A stretch of DNA of 64,000 bases from Pleodorina starrii (lineage: Eukaryota; Chlorophyta; Chlorophyceae; Chlamydomonadales; Volvocaceae): assembly GCA_030267565.1 (NCBI GenBank), contig BRXU01000009.1, forward strand, positions 99,501 through 163,500, given 5' to 3'. The notes beneath the pieces are model-generated. The model did no database searches, was not told the origin of the DNA, and saw nothing but the letters and a program-made list of their open reading frames with translations. Shown one piece after another: positions 1-10,000 of this stretch. How positions within the stretch are numbered: the first letter of the stretch is position 1; the number at the start of each line of letters is the position of its first letter. The position numbers were made by a program, and so were the translations under genes.

Positions 1-325
1 CCGCAGTATCAGGACGACGGCGCTTGCATGCACGATAGTGGGCAAGCTGACGCTGAAGCTCATGCAAGGATGCAGGGGCAAACCAAACCGTGTGGCCGCC
101 GAGATCGACAGAGGACAGGGGACGGGAGGCGGGCCTGTACAGGTTACAGTCGTCTGTGAATCCGGCGCACACAGACTGCGCGTCGAAAGACAAACACCGC
201 CCGATCACCTGCTCGATTCCAGCGAGCACGGAAGGCAAAACGGCACGAACCGCACGGAAGCGTCCGACAGACAGTTCGCTACCTAACCCAGGAGACGGCC
301 CCGAAGCGAGCCCCTGGGCAACTCC
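1..325. other. left edge, no gene recognised
   Basis: Short ORFs run through this stretch on the plus strand, but none shows a domain or a splice pattern. It lies downstream of the Gag-like ORF (minus strand). A pol region of that element would be expected here and further left, but I see no protease, integrase or reverse-transcriptase motif inside the window. Confidence 0.5.
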
Positions 326-697
326 CTAAGCGGAGGCCTTGCCCTTGCCGCCCTTGTGACCCTTGCCCCCCTTGGGGCCCTTGCCACCCTTGCCCCCCTT
401 GCCTCCCTTGCCGTGATCCGGACCCTTCCCGCCCGGACCCTTGCCACCCTTGCCGCCGCGGTTCTTGCGCTTCTTGTTCAGTGGGCACTCGGCCCAGTAG
501 TGGTCGTCCTGACCACAGCCGAAGCAAGCGCCACCCTTGACCCGCGCCCGATACTCCTCCAGGGTGAGTCGCCGACCCGGCGGACCGACGTTGTCCGTCC
601 GGAAGGTCTCCGGATCCACCTCGGCCGCCGCCGCAGCCGCAGCCGCGGGCGCCCCAGACTGGCGCTTTGCCGGCGGGGCATCCTCGCCGTCCGACAT
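326..697 (-). CDS. retroelement Gag-like CCHC zinc-knuckle protein (fragment)
   Basis: This 123-codon ORF begins MSDGEDAPPAKRQ and has an alanine run at residues 18-25. It carries one retroviral-type zinc knuckle, C58-x2-C61-x4-H66-x4-C71. The C-terminus is made of repeated GKGGKG/GPKGGKG units and ends KASA-stop. A single CCHC knuckle followed by a basic Gly/Lys tail is the usual C-terminus of Gag from algal LTR retrotransposons, where it binds nucleic acid. An overlapping frame (279-755, minus) opens with MSDNLDLNDLALSLPD, which is acidic and coding-like, so the true Gag may start there and enter the knuckle frame by a frameshift or a lost base. No pol domain is seen beside it. A host CCHC RNA-binding protein cannot be excluded. 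The knuckle is directly visible; the retroelement origin is inference. Confidence 0.55.
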   Translation of the reverse strand: MSDGEDAPPAKRQSGAPAAAAAAAAEVDPETFRTDNVGPPGRRLTLEEYRARVKGGACFGCGQDDHYWAECPLNKKRKNRGGKGGKGPGGKGPDHGKGGKGGKGGKGPKGGKGHKGGKGKASA

Positions 698-1842
698 GTC
701 GACGTCCGTCCGGGAGAGAGAGCGCCAGGTCGTTCAGGTCGAGATTATCCGACATTCAATACAGACGCGGAAGCGAACGAGGAAATGAGGACAGACGAGA
801 GGCCAAGAAAGCCGTCTCGATACCAGTTGTTGTGTAATGAAATGAGCTAAGAAAGTCCACTGCTGTGGTGGCAGTGAAAACCGCCGATTGAGAGATATGA
901 TTAGCCTTAAGTATCCACGAGTCTCGTGGAGCGTGTGCAGATCACGCTTGTAGTACATCCGTTGTAGAATCTCCATAGGAGAGTATACTCTCAACCGGAC
1001 TCAGACTGAGAAGGAAAGTGCAGCCCAGAGTGAGTATCGGACAGACTCCCGATACGGCTCAGCACTACCAGAGACCAGATGTCTCGACCGCCGTCAGAGT
1101 ACGTCGGCCCCAAGGATACGCCCAGACAGCATAACCTTTACAGATATATGCATACAGATATTATGCATGTTCAGATTATTATTCGTATGCACAGATGCAT
1201 CACACAGACCTGCCGACAGTTATTAGCAGTTAGTTAAGACAGTTACTTATTCGAATACAGACAGTTATTAACAGCGCAGCGTATCAGAATACGTGACACA
1301 ACATTCCGCACCCAGGCTTGCCCACGCCCGAGCTCACCAGGCGCCACGTTTCAGCCCGAGACCCCGCTGGAGGACACCTTCAGCATGACTAGACGCTCAC
1401 TTGGAATGGGGTGTGGGCGGCCTGACACCCTGCCCCAGGGCCACCAACCCGGCTTTCAGTGCCTGTCCTACCCCTGATCTTTTGGACGTAATATTCCTTT
1501 CGCGCATCTGCTCCGGCACAGTTATCTTGAATAAATTGAAACAAAGTATGCCCGGGTGGGTCTCTGCTATGGTGGCGTCTTTTTTGTGGGTTGGGTCTTT
1601 GCGCCGAGCTGGCGGCCGCGCCCAGGCCAACGGCTTAGTCAACCGCCCGCCCTGCCCTGCCCTGGAAAAAACAAAACATTCTCTCGACCGGCACAGCACA
1701 ACAGCTTATAATAATAGTAACACATGATACATCATACTTATTATTGCTGTTGCTTAATACTTGGCTGCTGCTTTGACTACTAGATACGGTAGCTGCTGCT
1801 GTCAAACCAAATAATAAACTCGATCGGGCGGCTGCTTTACTT
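698..1842. other. gene-free stretch with AT-rich segment
   Basis: No supported gene. About 1120-1310 is clearly more AT-rich than its surroundings and repeats short words such as CAGTTATTA and AGATTATTAT. It could be an LTR or leader of the adjacent Gag-like element, but I could not find a matching second copy or a target-site duplication. Confidence 0.4.
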
Positions 1843-2063
1843 TTGATCGCGCGCGGTATCATCATCATCGCGAGAGGGCACAATTTGCTTTTGTCTCGTT
1901 TGCAGACAGGCAGGAAGGCAGCAGCAGATACAAAAACAGGCGCACATACAGCTTTGCCGCAGACAGACATGGTGCAGCAGCAGACAAACGACTGCTGGCG
2001 CTCCTCCGACTTGCAAACGCCGTTGCAAACGCTGCTGCTGCTGCTTGGTTCGCCTGCAGCGGC

Positions 2064-2490
2064 GTGTCCGGCGCAGAAGTGTGCGCCGCTGTCCACTGGC
2101 TGCAAGAGCTCCGAGGTGGCCGCTACGGCCACGAACGCTGCTGCCGCTCCTGCTGCTGCCACTCCTGCTGCTGCTGCTGCTGCTGCTTCCACCGTAGCCT
2201 TCACCCTTCTCCGCCGACGCCGCACGCCCACCATGCTGTCGCCCAAGCGGTGCGCCTGCTGGCGGACATGGGCGCGGCGCTGCCAAGTAAGTGCCGCCGC
2301 GTCTCGCTGGAGGACGCGCCGTCCTTCCTGCACGCGGCACTGTGGCTGGTCAAGGCCAACGGGCGGCACCGTCACGCTGGTCGTGGCGGAAAACGCGCTG
2401 CTCGTGATGCAGCCGCACGTCGACGAAGCTGCACCGCTGCGGTCATCCTGCCTAGAGCCCCCACCGCGCGCCATCGAGCTGAGCGATTAA
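2064..2490 (+). pseudogene. coding remnant with one-base frameshift, function unknown
   Basis: From about 2205 the plus strand reads as good coding sequence (AQAVRLLADMGAALPSKC, then VSLEDAPSFLHAALWLVKAN). At about 2362 the reading continues sensibly only one frame over (GTVTLVVAENALLVMQPHVD) and ends at a stop at 2488-2490 after AIELSD. The join falls in a short G run (AACGGGCGGC), as expected for a one-base deletion. Upstream the frame dissolves into a CTG/CAG repeat. I do not recognise the family. A GTAAGT at about 2287 is an alternative explanation: the exon may end there and the rest may be chance. No promoter or partner exon was found, and the remnant sits next to telomeric repeats. Confidence 0.35.
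2164..2187 (+). repeat. CTG trinucleotide repeat
   Basis: A pure run of CTG units lies inside a longer imperfect CTG/CAG-rich stretch (about 2028-2190) at the 5' side of the frameshifted coding remnant. Confidence 0.85.
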
Positions 2491-2820
2491 CTGTGCGTGT
2501 TTGTGCGATTGTGTGTGTTTGTGCGATTGTGCGTGAGTGCGTGTGTGTTTGGTGCAGTTGGGGGCACGCGATGTGGGTGGGGCAAGGCGGGGGGGCCCGC
2601 CGACACCCCTGTACATGAGTGCACGCAGTGCCACACACACATCCCCGCTGCCCCGGCTGCTTGGGGGGCTCGGCGACCGGTTAATGCGGGCCGGCGCCCG
2701 CGCGCCGCGGTTATTTGGGGTGCTACACAAGTGGAGAGGGTGGTGGGACGGCGTGCGGTGCGGTGCGGGGGGGGCGCGGAAGGCGCAGAACCGTGGCCGA
2801 AACCCGCCGCAATGAGTACT

Positions 2821-2855
2821 CCCTAAAACCCTAAAACCCTAAAATCCCTAAGACC
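2821..2855 (+). repeat. interstitial telomeric repeat block 1 (CCCTAAAA type)
   Basis: Three near-perfect CCCTAAAA units and a degenerate fourth. The reverse complement, TTTTAGGG, is the telomere repeat of Chlamydomonas-type algae. It lies at the left border of the GT-rich minisatellite and is matched by a second block at 3431-3463 in the same orientation. Confidence 0.9.
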
Positions 2856-3190
2856 CGTGTGCGTGTGTACGTGTGCATGTGTACGTGTGCGTGTGTACGT
2901 GTGCGTGTGTACGTGTGCGTGTGTACGTGGGTGTGTGCACGTGTGCGTGTGTACGTGTGCGTGTGTGCGTGTGCGTGTGTGCGTGTGCATGTGTACGTGT
3001 GCGTGTGTACGTGCGCGTGTGTACGTGCGCGTGTGTACGTGCGTGTGTGTAAGTGTGCGTGTGTATGTGCGCGTGTGTACGTGCGCGTGTGTACGTGTGC
3101 ATGTGTACGTGTGCGTGTGTACGTGCACGTGTGTACGTGCGCGTGTGTTCGTGTGTATGTGCGCGTGTGTACGTACACACGCGCACGCAC
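2856..3190 (+). repeat. GT-rich minisatellite (GTGTACGTGTGC units)
   Basis: About 0.33 kb of imperfect 12-base units of the form GTGTACGTGTGC, with variants TGCGCG, ATGTGT and GTGGGT. All six frames are open across it only because the repeat lacks stops; none of these is a gene. The right end turns into the complementary ACACGCGCACGC sequence, giving a short inverted junction. Confidence 0.95.
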
Positions 3191-3254
3191 ACGCGCCCCG
3201 TGGCACGCGCCCCGCTCCCCGTGTGGCACGCGCCCTGTGCCACACGCACGGCCC

Positions 3255-3365
3255 CCGGGGCCCCAGGGCTCAAACCCTAGCTCCTGAGCCCAAACCTAGC
3301 CCCAGGGCCCAAAATTTAGCCCTAATGCCCAAACACTTGCCCCAGGGCCCAAACCCTACCTAGTG
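3255..3365 (+). repeat. degenerate telomere-derived satellite
   Basis: Roughly five copies of a unit near 20-23 bases built from GCCCAAACCCTAG plus CCCCAGGG. Each copy keeps a decayed CCCTA telomeric core. It lies between the GT minisatellite and telomeric block 2. Confidence 0.7.
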
Positions 3366-3430
3366 GTATGGTGTGGTGTGGGGGTAAGGGTGGGGTGGGG
3401 TTGGGGTGGGGTACACCACAGCTCCACCGT

Positions 3431-3463
3431 AAACCCTAAAACCCTAGAACCTTAAAACCCTAA
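3431..3463 (+). repeat. interstitial telomeric repeat block 2
   Basis: Four CCCTAAAA-type units with single-base changes (CCCTAGAA, CTTAAAA), in the same orientation as block 1. A G-rich GGGTGGGG stretch at 3381-3412 precedes it. Confidence 0.85.
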
Positions 3464-4349
3464 CCGGCCGTATTGTTACTATATTGTTCCCTGCCCAGCA
3501 GAAGTAGGTCGATATTTACCCCCAAGTTGGTTCAACCCCTAACAGGAACCGCTCTCCTTGAGAGAAAATTTGGCTCCATACTGCATAGGATCAGGGTGAG
3601 TATGATGTGTGTATTTGCATTCACAAAACGGCCGGGGACACGGCAGTGCCTGGGGAACGTTTTAGCCAGTCCAAAAATGAAACCGGCAGTAAGCGGGGGG
3701 CTGAGCCTGAGGAAGGAAACTGGCCCAAGTTGACCCTATTCGTCCACGTAACAAGACGACGACGAGCAACAACGGCCCCAAAACAAGATATGAACTCCCA
3801 AACATTGCCCCCTGCCCCAGTTGTCGATCACGGAACGTGTGTTGCCGATGTCCACACAATTGTGTGAGATTGTTACTCCGTTAAGGCTACCGTACTTCAT
3901 ATACATCTGCCCTTCGGTCAGGTCGCATTCGGTCAGGTCACAGCCAAAATAGATAGATAAGAGTCCGCCAGACACACTCGAATCATGCAACACGAGCTAC
4001 AATCAGGTTCAGCACCACCAGCCATGTTCCACACCGAATTAGAAGAGATGCGTGGATGCGGCACTTTCCGGGCACAAGTTCAAAGAGTGACGCCCAATCA
4101 ATGCCGTGATGTACCAAATCCCATCCCAGCTTATCCACCTCGGCTGATGGGCTACGTTGCAGCGCAGTTGCACACGGCACTGATGTGTACACGCGCCAAT
4201 CTCACTCCCACCAGCCCCAGCCCCCCTTCCCAGTCACAACCCCCATGTAAACATGTCTTTCCCTGCCGATCCGAATACAAACGTCATTTCAAGCGCCCGC
4301 CGGCAACTATCCCGCTTGTTGCCGCCTCCTGCCACTGCTACTACTGCTG
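3464..4349. other. intergenic, 3' flank of HISN3
   Basis: No gene supported. The proximal part should hold the HISN3 3' UTR. I found no clear TGTAA poly(A) signal on the minus strand. Confidence 0.5.
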
Positions 4350-6695
4350 TTACTGCCGTTGTTGGTGCTCGTGCCACGCCACAACATCGTCGTACTTAAG
4401 CTTCCCGCCAAATATGTCCAGCGCGGAACCCACCGTGATGTCCACACGACCCCTCCCAGCCACTCGCACGCGCTCCAAGTCCTCCTGCGCGGTCCGTTCG
4501 TCGGTTGGTGCCAGCGGGTCAAAGGAAGGGCGGATGAATATGATTGGCCTCGGAAGGTAACTATTGAGCCGTCGTGGCAATGGTGGCTAAGACATCCGTG
4601 TAACAGCCACTTTAATTGGCCGCAATTGAGGCCGGAGCACTGGTGGGAGCATCAACATCTCGAAGCGGGCCTACCCTTACCACCTCCCGGGCGCATGTTT
4701 TTGCCGTGTGTGTGTATGTGTATGTGTGTGTTCGGGGAGGGTGGAGACTAGGTGCGGGTGCCTCGCAGTTCACGTAAGGCTGTGAAGCGCAGCATGGTCG
4801 CTTAGGCTGTTGCGGTCCGACCTGCCAAATTGCAGCTGCAACACAGCATCCTTTGCGGCCACCCATCCGCCACCTTACCCCATAAACATTCTTTCCAAGC
4901 ACCGCCATCCCCTCAAACCCGCTGCTCCCCGCGCCATTCCACAAGCCACCCGCATCACCCGCAACCCTCAATCCACCCGCACAACCCACCCCACACCATC
5001 CCCGCAACCCCCCAGAACCCACCCACCAGCGTCCTGGCGCCTCCCGCGTACGTGACCGGCAGCGGCGACCAGGCCCCCAGCAACCCAACCAGCTCCTCGT
5101 CAATGCCCAGCTGCATACCCTCCACATCTACCCCGTGAACCAGGAACTCGTCGCAGGACGCCGCCAGCGCCCCCAGGCTGGCCTCACTAAGCGCCAGGCT
5201 GCTGAAGCGCTGCCACCGGTCCGTCACCACCCAGTACTGCCCATCGCGCTTGCGGCAGCTCAGGTCCAGAACCAGCCGCTGCTTGCCAACCAGCTTAACC
5301 TGCAGGAAACACGCACGGACAGACGGACGGACGGACGGACAGCCGGCCGGCGGGGCAACGGGGAGAGCACGTGACAGGGCAGGCTCGTAGAGGCACAGAG
5401 GAGCTAGCGGGGAGATGCCGGACAGCTGACAGGGACAGGGCGCTATCGTACACTCGACCTGCATGAGGGGAGGAAACAGCCGCGACGACGGAATGCCCGC
5501 ACCGCAACGGCATTGGTCTCACAGCGCGACGCGGCACGCAGGCCCCCTTGGGTCACAGCCAACTGCATCCTTACAATTCCGATTTGGCCTCTCAGGAAGG
5601 TGTCACGGCTCGCTGCCCCCATCCCCCCCCATCCTTCGACGGCGTCCACCGCCCATATCCCCTGGCCCCCCACCAGGCACTCACGAGCACATGCGCCAGC
5701 CTGGCCAGTCGCCCCCTGCCTCCCTTTCTCCCCTCCCCCTCTTTTCCCCACCAGCTGCTTTAACCGCTCCTCCTCCAGGCGGCCCTCCCTGAAGACGTAC
5801 GACGTGACGATGACGTGGCTGGCCCCCGCGTCCAGGTACTCCACCGCGTTGTCCACCGTTACCCCGCCACCCATGTGTAGCCCACCCGGCCACGCACGGA
5901 GGGCCTCCAGCGCCGTCTGCCTGGGCGAGGGGGGAGCGGTGACAGCGGTGACACCGGGTGAAGGTGCAAAGCTGTGGCAGGCATCCATATACACTAGCAT
6001 ACACCGCCCCGCCTGCATGCCCTGGACCACTCCCTTTCCTGTGCTGTTTCATATGGGGACCTGCACCCTCTTGAGCAGGAGGGAGAGGGAGCCCGCTGAC
6101 TCACTTGCTTGCGTCGTCCGCTCCCAGCATAATGACGTGGCCGCCCGTGAGACCGTCCCGCTGGTACAACTGGCTGTACCATGAAGATGGCTTATCGGAC
6201 ACAAAGTTGGTCTTCAGCTCAGCACCTGCCCTGTAGCGCCAACCGCCGGATGGGTGGCAGACATGCCCCACAGAATAAGGGCGTTGCGGAGGAGCAAGGC
6301 ATCTGCTGTGAGGAGTGCCTGTGGGGAGGCTCAGGGGCGAGTTCCTGGTCCACTAAAGCTGCGCGAGTTTCGATGGGTGTGATCTCATGCGGTGAGCGCC
6401 TCGCAGCCCGTCAGCCCTCCCGCCTCTCACCCCTGGGTCTCCGGCAAGTCCTTCAGGGTCGAACCCACAATCTGTTTCACTTTCCCCTGCATGCAATTCA
6501 TGTTGTCGTCGAATGCAGGAATTCATGGCATGTATACACGAGAAGCGGCGAGGGTCGCACCTTGTGGATGTCGATGCAAGGCCGGAAGCGAATTGCGCCG
6601 GCGCTGATTGTGCTTGCAGCCGAAGCATTAGATGCCGCTGGAATGACATTGTTGCGAGGTATGAGTTCAGCACGACTTAAGCCCGGTGCCAACAT
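4350..6695 (-). CDS. HISN3: ProFAR isomerase, HisA/HISN3, plastid-targeted
   Basis: This is the BBM-II isomerase (EC 5.3.1.16), the fourth step of histidine synthesis, which converts the ProFAR aminoaldose to the PRFAR aminoketose on a (beta/alpha)8 barrel. Six exons (minus): 6695-6561, 6486-6431, 6230-6105, 5920-5752, 5299-5027, 4484-4350. All introns are GT-AG, phases agree, and the product is 297 aa. Landmarks: [19 protein letters not shown] near residues 37-55 with catalytic Asp42; GGLHMGGGV near 118-126; the second acid in LVLDLSCRK (Asp174); [10 protein letters not shown]; and the phosphate-binding [11 protein letters not shown] near 270-280. The match is to the eukaryotic HIS6/HISN3 type, not bacterial HisA. 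About 35 Ala/Ser/Arg-rich N-terminal residues look like a plastid transit peptide (inferred). The start at 6695 gives a normal length; an in-frame ATG at 6821 is a longer alternative. It is divergent from MKS1 across 383 bp. Confidence 0.95.
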
Positions 6696-7078
6696 GGTGA
6701 TTGGCGGCTGCCCTAACCGCTTCAGCGGTCGCTCGTCAGTAAAACACGTATGATTGGGTAAATGTAACACTGTCCTTGTCGCATACGCATTTCTTTTGCA
6801 GTTGGCAACTTGTACGGGCACCGTTTGAAGGTGGACGGAATCGGAAGCTGTTTTGCGCGAGCGAAAGCTACGTTAGCAGTATACGCATGCAAAGTATTTG
6901 GAAAGCCTGTATTGCAAAGAATATATTCTCCATTGCGCTTAAGCTTTGACCATGAGGCTCTGCGGAAGCGCGCGCACGCTTTGCGCAGGCTGATCCGACG
7001 ACGCTTAGCAACAGGCTGGGCTTGGTCAACTCGCAATACGGTTGAATGAAACATAACGGTAGCTAAGGCCTCCAGACC
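6696..7078. promoter_or_regulatory. shared intergenic promoter region, HISN3/MKS1
   Basis: 383 bp separate the two divergent start codons, so both promoters and 5' UTRs must lie here. It is less GC-rich than the flanking exons. No canonical TATA element can be assigned with confidence. Confidence 0.5.
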
Positions 7079-10000
7079 ATGGAGGAGGCGAAAACTGTCC
7101 GCTATGTCTCCAAGGACCCGATACAAAACCTGAAACTGCGTGTTACGCTTTGGCGCCTCAGCGTGCAACGGTCGCGGGTTCAATTAAACAACACTAATGC
7201 GGGCGGTCCGGTAAGCAAAACTCGTTCAGTGTCGAGGGCGGCTCGCGTGAGGGCTCATGCGTACCCGAATGCAAGCGTAAGCGCCCTCACTGACCTCCCA
7301 TTTGCGCATCTGTCGCCCTGGTTGCCAACACTGTGTGTGCATGAGCACCCCCAGGTGCCAGGGCAGGCCCAGGCTCTAGCACAGGGAGCTACCTCCCATC
7401 AGCAGCACCAGCAGCAGCCCTTGCCGCAACCATTGCCGCAGCCGCTGCCCCAGCCAGCCTACGGACCAGATGGCCAGGTGTTGCCTGCACCCACCGGGCT
7501 GGAAGGGCCTAATGGTCCCGCTGCCGGGGCCTTCCCCCCGGCCCCGCAGGGTGCCGCCGCTCCCGGGCCGTACTCAGGTCCGCAACCACATCTGCCAACC
7601 CCGCAACAGCAAACCCAGTACGTTGACTCGCAGCAAGCCCAGTATGTATCCGCGCCACCCCAGCTGCCGCCGCCGCCGCAGCAGCTCGGGGCCCAGTCCG
7701 CGCAGCCAGTCGCTGAGTCCTTTGACGGGGCTGGGACCAGACCCGAGGAGAGGCCGCTACAGGGGCAGCGGCCGCCCAGCGCCGGCCGAAATGGGCGCCA
7801 GCGGATGTCGGTGCAGCAGCAATTGGACGCGGCGGCGGTAGCGGGGGGCCTTATGGCGCCGCCCACGGAAACGATGGGCGGGGGCGCATCGGGCCCCCGG
7901 GGCTGGGGCGGCCAGACCTCCCCGGCCACGGGAAATGCAGCTGCCGTGGCAGATCCCTTTGCGCCATGGGCGAGGGGAGGCGGCGGCGCCTGGGGTTCGG
8001 ATCCGTACAGCCTGCCGCGACGACAGGGCCAGCCTCTGGGCGAAGGTACGTACCGGTACACGGCATTACGAAGGGAGGCGTCTGGGAGGTTTGTCTTTAA
8101 TGACAGTTGCCCGGTGTGCCGAATGTATGTGTGCCCCAATGCGCGATGAATGGCAGGCGTGCGCAGCACTCATGCAACCGGTCTCTTGGGGCGCTGCACT
8201 GCTGCTCCCTGCGGCTGCAAGTAATGTCCGGGAAGCGGTGCCGTCGCTGAGGTTCACGCCACCCGGGGGTGTCCAGACATCCAGTGCTGGCGGATTGTGC
8301 ATCTACACGCATACGCGCCCACGAAATGCGCATTGATGCTTTTCCCCTTCCTTTCCCGGTTTGCCTCCGCCCCCGCAGCCGTCGAATACCCGGGCAGCGA
8401 CGACGGCGGCGGCGGTGGCGACCCGGAGGGCGGCGACCCCGCGCTACGTCGGCGGCGGCAGCGGCGGCAGCAGGTGGCAATGCAGGCAGCAGCAGCCGGG
8501 ACATCCACCGTCGACGCCGCCGCCAACCCCACCATGCAGCAGGGGCAGGGGCAAGCCCCGCCGCCGCCCGACTCTCAGTCGGTGCTGACGCCCGAACAGC
8601 AGCAGCAGCAACAGCAGCAGCAGCAACCGGCGCAGGCGCAGATGCAGCAGGCGCCACAGGGTCAGGTGCTGCAGCCGCAGGTTGTGGGGGGTGCGAGTAC
8701 GGGGGCGGGTCTGGCGGGCCTCCTGGTTCCACCGCAGGTGGTACCCAAGGTAGTGGCGTACGGCAGCCTGGGTCCTGAGGCGCGCATGGCGGCCACGGGG
8801 CAGCCCCCCGAGGTGCCGCCCACCACACCGCAGCACCAATGTAAGTGTGTATGTGTGTATGCGCGTATGTGGGTGTTAGCTGGGCAGAATGGGTTGGTCT
8901 GGGATGAGGCGGGTGGGCGGATTAGAGTGGGATGGTTCCATTTGGCACCGATTGGCGAACGGCCGGGCGGGGTAGGGTAGGGCGATGGGGCGGGATGGGG
9001 CTGATGTTTGCGGCTGGCCAGTATGGGGTCCAAGTGGGCAATGCATGTACCGGTGGATGCTTGTAGGAAACACCGACCTGGTCGGTACCGCTCTGCCGCC
9101 CTGCGGCCTCCCTGCGGGCCCCGCCGCCCGTCTCCTTCTGTCCTCTGATCCTGACGCCATCTCCCTCTGTTTGCCGGCCCCCGCCCACTCCTACCTTCCC
9201 TGCCTCAGTGCCAGAGAAGTTCAGGACCAGCCGCGTGTTCGGATGGCAAGAGAAGGTGCACAGCCGCAGCGAGGTGGCGGCAGCGCAGGTGAGTGAAGGG
9301 GGGTGGGGCAGGGTGTGGGTGCGGGTGCGGGAACGGGGCGGGTCAAGCAGCAGCAGCCGCAGCGTCATGCGCGGCACGCGCACAAGCTGCGGCCCTCATC
9401 AGCGCCACCTCCCTGGACCAGGGCGTGTGCCTGAGACTGAGCTTGCGTCTGAGCTCCACCCTCCCTTTGCTGGCCGGGGCCTGGGCCCGTGTGTATGTGT
9501 GTAAGCAAAACTGCTCAGCACACAGCCGCCCACCTGTGTATGTCCGCCATCACCCGCCCTCTTGCACTGCCGCAGGCTGCGGCCGTCATGGCCGCTCAGA
9601 CAGGCGGCGCCCCCGGCGGGCTATTGGCGGGCACGGATCCCGCCCAGCAACAGCCTCCAGGAGGGGGGCCCGGTCAGCAGTCGGGGGCCGAGGCCCAGCC
9701 GCCGCAAGCAGCACAGCAGGCGCAGCGGTCAAAGCGGACGCAGGCGTTTGGTTCCCAATCGGCGTTGGACCACAAGCGAATGGTGGGGAGGAAAGGGTGG
9801 GGCTGGGAGGTGGGGCTGGGCAGGGTTTAGGGTTTTAGGCGCGGCGAGCCGAAGGCGAAGGCGGCTGGGTGGGGAGGGAAGGTAAGAAATAAGATATCGC
9901 AGCGAAGGAACGGAGACGGCGTTAACGAACGGATCCTGAACCCAGCTCTACCGCCAGCGCCATGGCCGCCGTCAGGAAAGACAGTGAAACGAATAAAGGC

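Noticed and set aside
2823..3363. Long ORFs in several frames (Cys/Val or His/Thr repeats)
   Set aside because: They are translations of the GT-rich minisatellite, which has no stop codons in several frames; not genes.
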